Assembly: GCF_052324685.1 (NCBI RefSeq)
Contig: NW_027506876.1
Coordinates: 372,001-436,000 of the forward strand
Reading direction: 5' to 3'
DNA length: 64,000 bases
Source of the DNA: Brachyhypopomus gauderio
Taxonomy: Eukaryota; Chordata; Actinopteri; Gymnotiformes; Hypopomidae
Shown: in pieces, positions 60,006 through 64,000 of the stretch
How the letters are laid out: each line of letters begins with the position of its first letter
How positions within the stretch are numbered: the first letter of the stretch is position 1
The notes under the pieces: generated by a model
What the model saw: the letters and a program-made list of their open reading frames with translations, nothing else
The model's database searches: none
Told to the model about the DNA's origin: nothing
Position numbers and translations under genes: made by a program

Positions 60006-60642
60006 TGCTTCTTGATAGAATTACAAACACACCACTGCTGTTTAGTGGTTTGTTGCCATTGTAAAGGCTATCGGGGAGCTCTTCCCTTTAGATCCTCAAA
60101 GTGAGCTCTCAGTCTCATGTGATCGATACAGGAATGTTCTAAATCGCCATGTACCTTGATAGCAGTACTAATGCAATCGGTTCAATAAAAATGAAACTCA
60201 GTGGAAACGTACCTAGTGCTTTGTCATGTTGTCTCCCAACGTAGAAAACTCATGCTACTCGGTTGATTTGTAGACGTTTGTGTTATAAAGGGATCGAATG
60301 ATGTCAACATTTGGTGTTTGGATGTGAATGTTTTGTCTTAAAGCAGAGTAGACCTACTGCTTAGCCAGTGTTGATCGGTTCAATCAAAATGAAACTCAGT
60401 GGAAACTTACCTGGTGTTTTGTCATGTTGTCTCCCAACGTAGAAAACTCATGCTACTCGGTTGATTTGTAGACGTTTGTGTTATAAAGGGATCGAATGAT
60501 GTCAACATTTGGTGTTTGGATGTGAATGTTTTGTCTTAAAGCAGAGAAGACCTACTGCTTAGCCATTGTTGACATGATGACTTCCATGCTCTGATTGTAT
60601 GAGGAAACGCCCACGAGAGATGTGCCCATTCAGACACGCAAG

Positions 60643-60715
60643 GTTTCTGTAGTGTAGTGGTCATCACGTTCGCCTAACACGTGAAAGGTCCCTGGTTCGA
60701 TACCAGGCAGAAACA
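60643..60715 (+). tRNA. tRNA-Val(AAC), variant C40T
   Basis: G30-T40 wobble keeps the anticodon stem. It arose apart from the A9G/C25T/C40T haplotype of zone B. Confidence 0.9.
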
Positions 60716-61352
60716 TGCTTCTTGATAGAATTACAAACACACCACTGCTGTTTAGTGGTTTGTTGCCAGTGTAAAGGCTATCGGGGAGCTCTTCCCTTTA
60801 GATCCTCAAAGTGAGCTCTCAGTCTCATGTGATCGATACAGGAATGTTCTAAATCGCCATGTACCTTGATAGCAGTACTAATGCAATCGGTTCAATAAAA
60901 ATGAAACTCAGTGGAAACGTACCTAGTGCTTTGTCATGTTGTCTCCCAACGTAGAAAACTCATGCTACTCGGTTGATTTGTAGACGTTTGTGTTATAAAG
61001 GGATCGAATGATGTCAACATTTGGTGTTTGGATGTGAATGTTTTGTCTTAAAGCAGAGTAGACCTACTGCTTAGCCAGTGTTGATCGGTTCAATCAAAAT
61101 GAAACTCAGTGGAAACTTACCTGGTGTTTTGTCATGTTGTCTCCCAACGTAGAAAACTCATGCTACTCGGTTGATTTGTAGACGTTTGTGTTATAAAGGG
61201 ATCGAATGATGTCAACATTTGGTGTTTGGATGTGAATGTTTTGTCTTAAAGCAGAGTAGACCTACTGCTTAGCCATTGTTGACATGATGACTTCCATGCT
61301 CTGATTGTATGAGGAAACGCCCACGAGAGATGTGCCCATTCAGACACGCAAG

Positions 61353-61425
61353 GTTTCTGTAGTGTAGTGGTCATCACGTTCGCCTAACACGCGAAAGGTC
61401 CCTGGTTCGATACCAGGCAGAAACA
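61353..61425 (+). tRNA. tRNA-Val(AAC), majority sequence
   Basis: Unchanged W copy of the distal 1223-bp block. Confidence 0.92.
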
Positions 61426-62062
61426 TGCTTCTTGATAGAATTACAAACACACCACTGCTGTTTAGTGGTTTGTTGCCAGTGTAAAGGCTATCGGGGAGCT
61501 CTTCCCTTTAGATCCTCAAAGTGAGCTCTCAGTCTCATGTGATCGATACAGGAATGTTCTAAATCGCCATGTACCTTGATAGCAGTACTAATGCAATCGG
61601 TTCAATCAAAATGAAACTCAGTGGAAACGTACCTAGTGCTTTGTCATGTTGTCTCCCAACGTAGAAAACTCATGCTACTTGGTTGATTTCTAGACGTTTG
61701 TGTTATAAAGGGATCGAATGATGTCAACATTTGGTGTTTGGATGTGAATGTTTTGTCTTAAAGCAGAGTAGACCTACTGCTTAGCCAGTGTTGATCGGTT
61801 CAATCAAAATGAAACTCAGTGGAAACGTACCTAGTGCTTTGTCATGTTGTCTCCCAACGTAGAAAACTCATGCTACTCGGTTGATTTGTAGACGTTTGTG
61901 TTATAAAGGTATCGAATGAAGTCAACATTTGGTGTTTGAATGTGAATGTTTTGTCTTAAAGCAGAGTAGACCTACCGCTTAGCCATTGTTGACATGATGA
62001 CTTCCATGCTCTGATTGTATGAGGAAACGCCCATGAGAGATGTGCCCATTCAGACACGCAAG

Positions 62063-62136
62063 GTTTCTGTAGTGTAGTGTTCATCACGTTCGCCTAACAC
62101 GCGAAAGGTCCCTGGTTCGAAAACCAGGCAGAAACA
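62063..62136 (+). tRNA. tRNA-Val(AAC), Z type, probably defective
   Basis: Sixth Z copy; the leader reads cccatgagag. Confidence 0.78.
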
Positions 62137-62575
62137 TGCTTCTTGATAGAATTACAAACACACCACTGCTGTTTAGTGGTTTGTTGCCATTGTAAAGGCT
62201 ATCGGGGAGCTCTTCCCTTTAGATCCTCAAAGTGAGCTCTCAGTCTCATGTGATCGATACAGGAATGTTCTAAATCGCCATGTACCTTGATAGCAGTACT
62301 AATGCAATCGGTTCAATCAAAATGAAACTCAGTGGAAACGTACCTAGTGCTTTGTCATGTTGTCTCCCAACGTAGAAAACTCATGCTACTCGGTTGATTT
62401 GTAGACGTTTGTGTTATAAAGGGATCGAATGATGTCAACATTTGGTGTTTGGATGTGAATGTTTTGTCCTAAAGCAGAGTAGACCTACTGCTTAGCCATT
62501 GTTGACATGATGACTTCCATGCTCTGATTGTATGAGGAAACGCCCACGAGAGATGTGCCCATTCAGACACGCAAG

Positions 62576-62648
62576 GTTTCTGTAGTGTAGTGGTCATCAC
62601 GTTCGCCTAACACGCGAAAGGTCCCTGGTTCGATACCAGGCAGAAACA
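62576..62648 (+). tRNA. tRNA-Val(AAC), majority sequence
   Basis: Unchanged; V unit. The preceding tail reads ttttgtcctaaag. Confidence 0.92.
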
Positions 62649-63285
62649 TGCTTCTTGATAGAATTACAAACACACCACTGCTGTTTAGTGGTTTGTTGCC
62701 ATTGTAAAGGCTATCGGGGAGCTCTTCCCTTTAGATCCTCAAAGTGAGCTCTCAGTCTCATGTGATCGATACAGGAATGTTCTAAATCGCCATGTACCTT
62801 GATAGCAGTACTAATGCAATCGGTTCAATAAAAATGAAACTCAGTGGAAACGTACCTAGTGCTTTGTCATGTTGTCTCCCAACGTAGAAAACTCATGCTA
62901 CTCGGTTGATTTGTAGACGTTTGTGTTATAAAGGGATCGAATGATGTCAACATTTGGTGTTTGGATGTGAATGTTTTGTCTTAAAGCAGAGTAGACCTAC
63001 TGCTTAGCCAGTGTTGATCGGTTCAATCAAAATGAAACTCAGTGGAAACTTACCTGGTGTTTTGTCAAGTTGTCTCCCAACGTAGAAAACTCATGCTACT
63101 CGGTTGATTTGTAGACGTTTGTGTTATAAAGGGATCGAATGATGTCAACATTTGGTGTTTGGATGTGAATGTTTTGTCTTAAAGCAGAGTAGACCTACTG
63201 CTTAGCCATTGTTGACATGATGACTTCCATGCTCTGATTGTATGAGGAAATGCCCACGAGAGATGTGCCCATTCAGACACACAAG

Positions 63286-63358
63286 GTTTCTGTAGTGTAG
63301 TGGTCATCACGTTCGCCTAACACGCGAAAGGTCCCTGGTTCGATACCAGGCAGAAACA
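63286..63358 (+). tRNA. tRNA-Val(AAC), majority sequence
   Basis: Unchanged; last complete copy. The leader reads acacacaagg. Confidence 0.92.
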
Positions 63359-63995
63359 TGCTTCTTGATAGAATTACAAACACACCACTGCTGTTTAGTG
63401 GTTTGTTGCCATTGTAAAGGCTATCGGGGAGCTCTTCCCTTTAGATCCTCAAAGTGAGCTCTCAGTCTCATGTGATCGATACAGGAATGTTCTAAATCGC
63501 CATGTACCTTGATAGCAGTACTAATGCAATCGGTTCAATAAAAATGAAACTCAGTGGAAACGTACCTAGTGCTTTGTCATGTTGTCTCCCAACGTAGAAA
63601 ACTCATGCTACTCGGTTGATTTGTAGACGTTTGTGTTATAAAGGGATCGAATGATGTCAACATTTGGTGTTTGGATGTGAATGTTTTGTCTTAAAGCAGA
63701 GTAGACCTACTGCTTAGCCAGTGTTGATCGGTTCAATCAAAATGAAACTCAGTGGAAACTTACCTGGTGTTTTGTCATGTTGTCTCCCAACGTAGAAAAC
63801 TCATGCTACTCGGTTGATTTGTAGACGTTTGTGTTATAAAGGGATCGAATGATGTCAACATTTGGTGTTTGGATGTGAATGTTTTGTCTTAAAGCAGAGT
63901 AGACCTACTGCTTAGCCATTGTTGACATGATGACTTCCATGCTCTGATTGTATGAGGAAACGCCCACGAGAGATGTGCCCATTCAGACACGCAAG

Positions 63996-64000
63996 GTTTC
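63996..64000 (+). tRNA. tRNA-Val, first 5 bases, cut by the window end
   Basis: gtttc after a normal zone D leader. Shows that the array continues. Confidence 0.8.

Larger units (their letters stand above)
61284..62506 (+). repeat. 1223-bp W+Z block, distal copy
   Basis: Same layout, but the Z unit keeps aaacacaccac and has cccatgagag, so it is the most diverged member of the set. Confidence 0.82.
1..64000 (+). repeat. tRNA-Val megasatellite array, 97 complete units and a partial 98th
   Basis: The whole window is a head-to-tail array in one orientation with no unique sequence. Each unit is a 314-bp head holding one tRNA-Val gene plus one to three 198-bp tails. Single-tail units start at 1, 513, 1025, 1537, 2049, 2561, 3073, 3585, 4097, 5319, 5831, 7763, 9695, 10207, 12139, 14781, 25431, 28783, 45509, 47441, 48663, 50595, 52528, 53041 is not one of them, then 54461, 55684, 56907, 57419, 58642 and 61994. 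Triple-tail units start at 15293, 32135, 35883 and 41051. All other units have two tails. The gaps between tRNAs are therefore 439, 637 or 835 bp and hold only this spacer. Lengths sum exactly to the start of unit 98 at 63927. Confidence 0.97.
50595..64000 (+). repeat. Zone D: ACACGC-leader haplotypes
   Basis: From unit 77 on, the leader just before the tRNA reads acacgc instead of acaagc (acacac in the unit at 63217), and many spacers read gccattgta for gccagtgta. Three unit types recur: W (second-tail partner with tttctagacg), Z (tRNA with an 8-nt T-loop) and V (caataaaaatg and a tail with ctggtgttttgtc). The zone continues past the window end. Confidence 0.9.

Noticed and set aside
1-64000. 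CRISPR array
   Set aside because: The repeats are 512 bp or more with near-identical spacers and a eukaryotic tRNA in each. There are no short repeats alternating with unique spacers.
1-64000. tRNA-derived SINE family
   Set aside because: The copies are strictly head to tail, with no poly-A or simple-repeat tails, no target-site duplications and no unrelated flanks. The tRNA part is full length and not degraded into a SINE head.
1-64000. Bacterial, plastid or mitochondrial tRNA cluster
   Set aside because: No CCA is encoded, the anticodon is AAC (rare for valine in bacteria and organelles), the A and B boxes fit Pol III, and the spacers are long and non-coding.
1-64000. Pure assembly artefact
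   Set aside because: Units differ by many linked substitutions arranged in nested blocks, which simple repeat over-assembly would not produce. Local copy number could still be wrong and needs long reads.

Overview
The window is one uninterrupted tandem array of nuclear-type tRNA-Val genes, all on the + strand, with no protein-coding gene. I count 97 complete tRNA copies and the first five bases of a 98th. The array runs off both ends of the window. The tRNAs are eukaryotic in type: 73 nt, no encoded CCA, intragenic A and B boxes, and a sequence very close to metazoan tRNA-Val(AAC). An animal nuclear genome is the most likely source, but the window does not identify the species.

Every unit has the same layout. 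A 314-bp head carries about 69 bp of leader, the tRNA and about 172 bp of 3' spacer. It is followed by one, two or three copies of a 198-bp tail. This gives units of 512 bp (29 units), 710 bp (64 units) and 908 bp (4 units). Six units are one base longer because of a single extra base in the tRNA T-loop. These counts sum exactly to the observed start of unit 98, so no other net length change exists across about 64 kb.

Four zones can be told apart. In 1-5318 almost all units are 512 bp, arranged as a 4-unit, 2048-bp higher-order repeat. In 5319-16200 512- and 710-bp units are mixed, and one copy has a CAC anticodon. In 16201-50594 710-bp units dominate and alternate between two head types, called X (majority-like tRNA, or with G30A, G64C or C36A) and Y (tRNA with A42C and G57A). 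This zone holds multi-unit duplications of 1.4, 2.6 and 3.5-3.7 kb and three copies with an AAA anticodon. In 50595-64000 a third haplotype family appears (leader ACACGC instead of ACAAGC), with a 1223-bp higher-order repeat whose second tRNA has lost G19 and gained a T-loop base.

Of the 97 tRNAs, 24 match the majority sequence at every base. About two thirds carry changes that disturb a stem, a tertiary contact or the B box, and many of these have spread by block duplication. Most copies lack a T4 Pol III terminator close to the gene. The array is best described as a tRNA-gene megasatellite evolving by unequal crossing-over and gene conversion. How many copies are transcribed or charged cannot be told from sequence. 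tRNA positions below use standard numbering, where linear 17-20 correspond to 18, 19, 20 and 20a.
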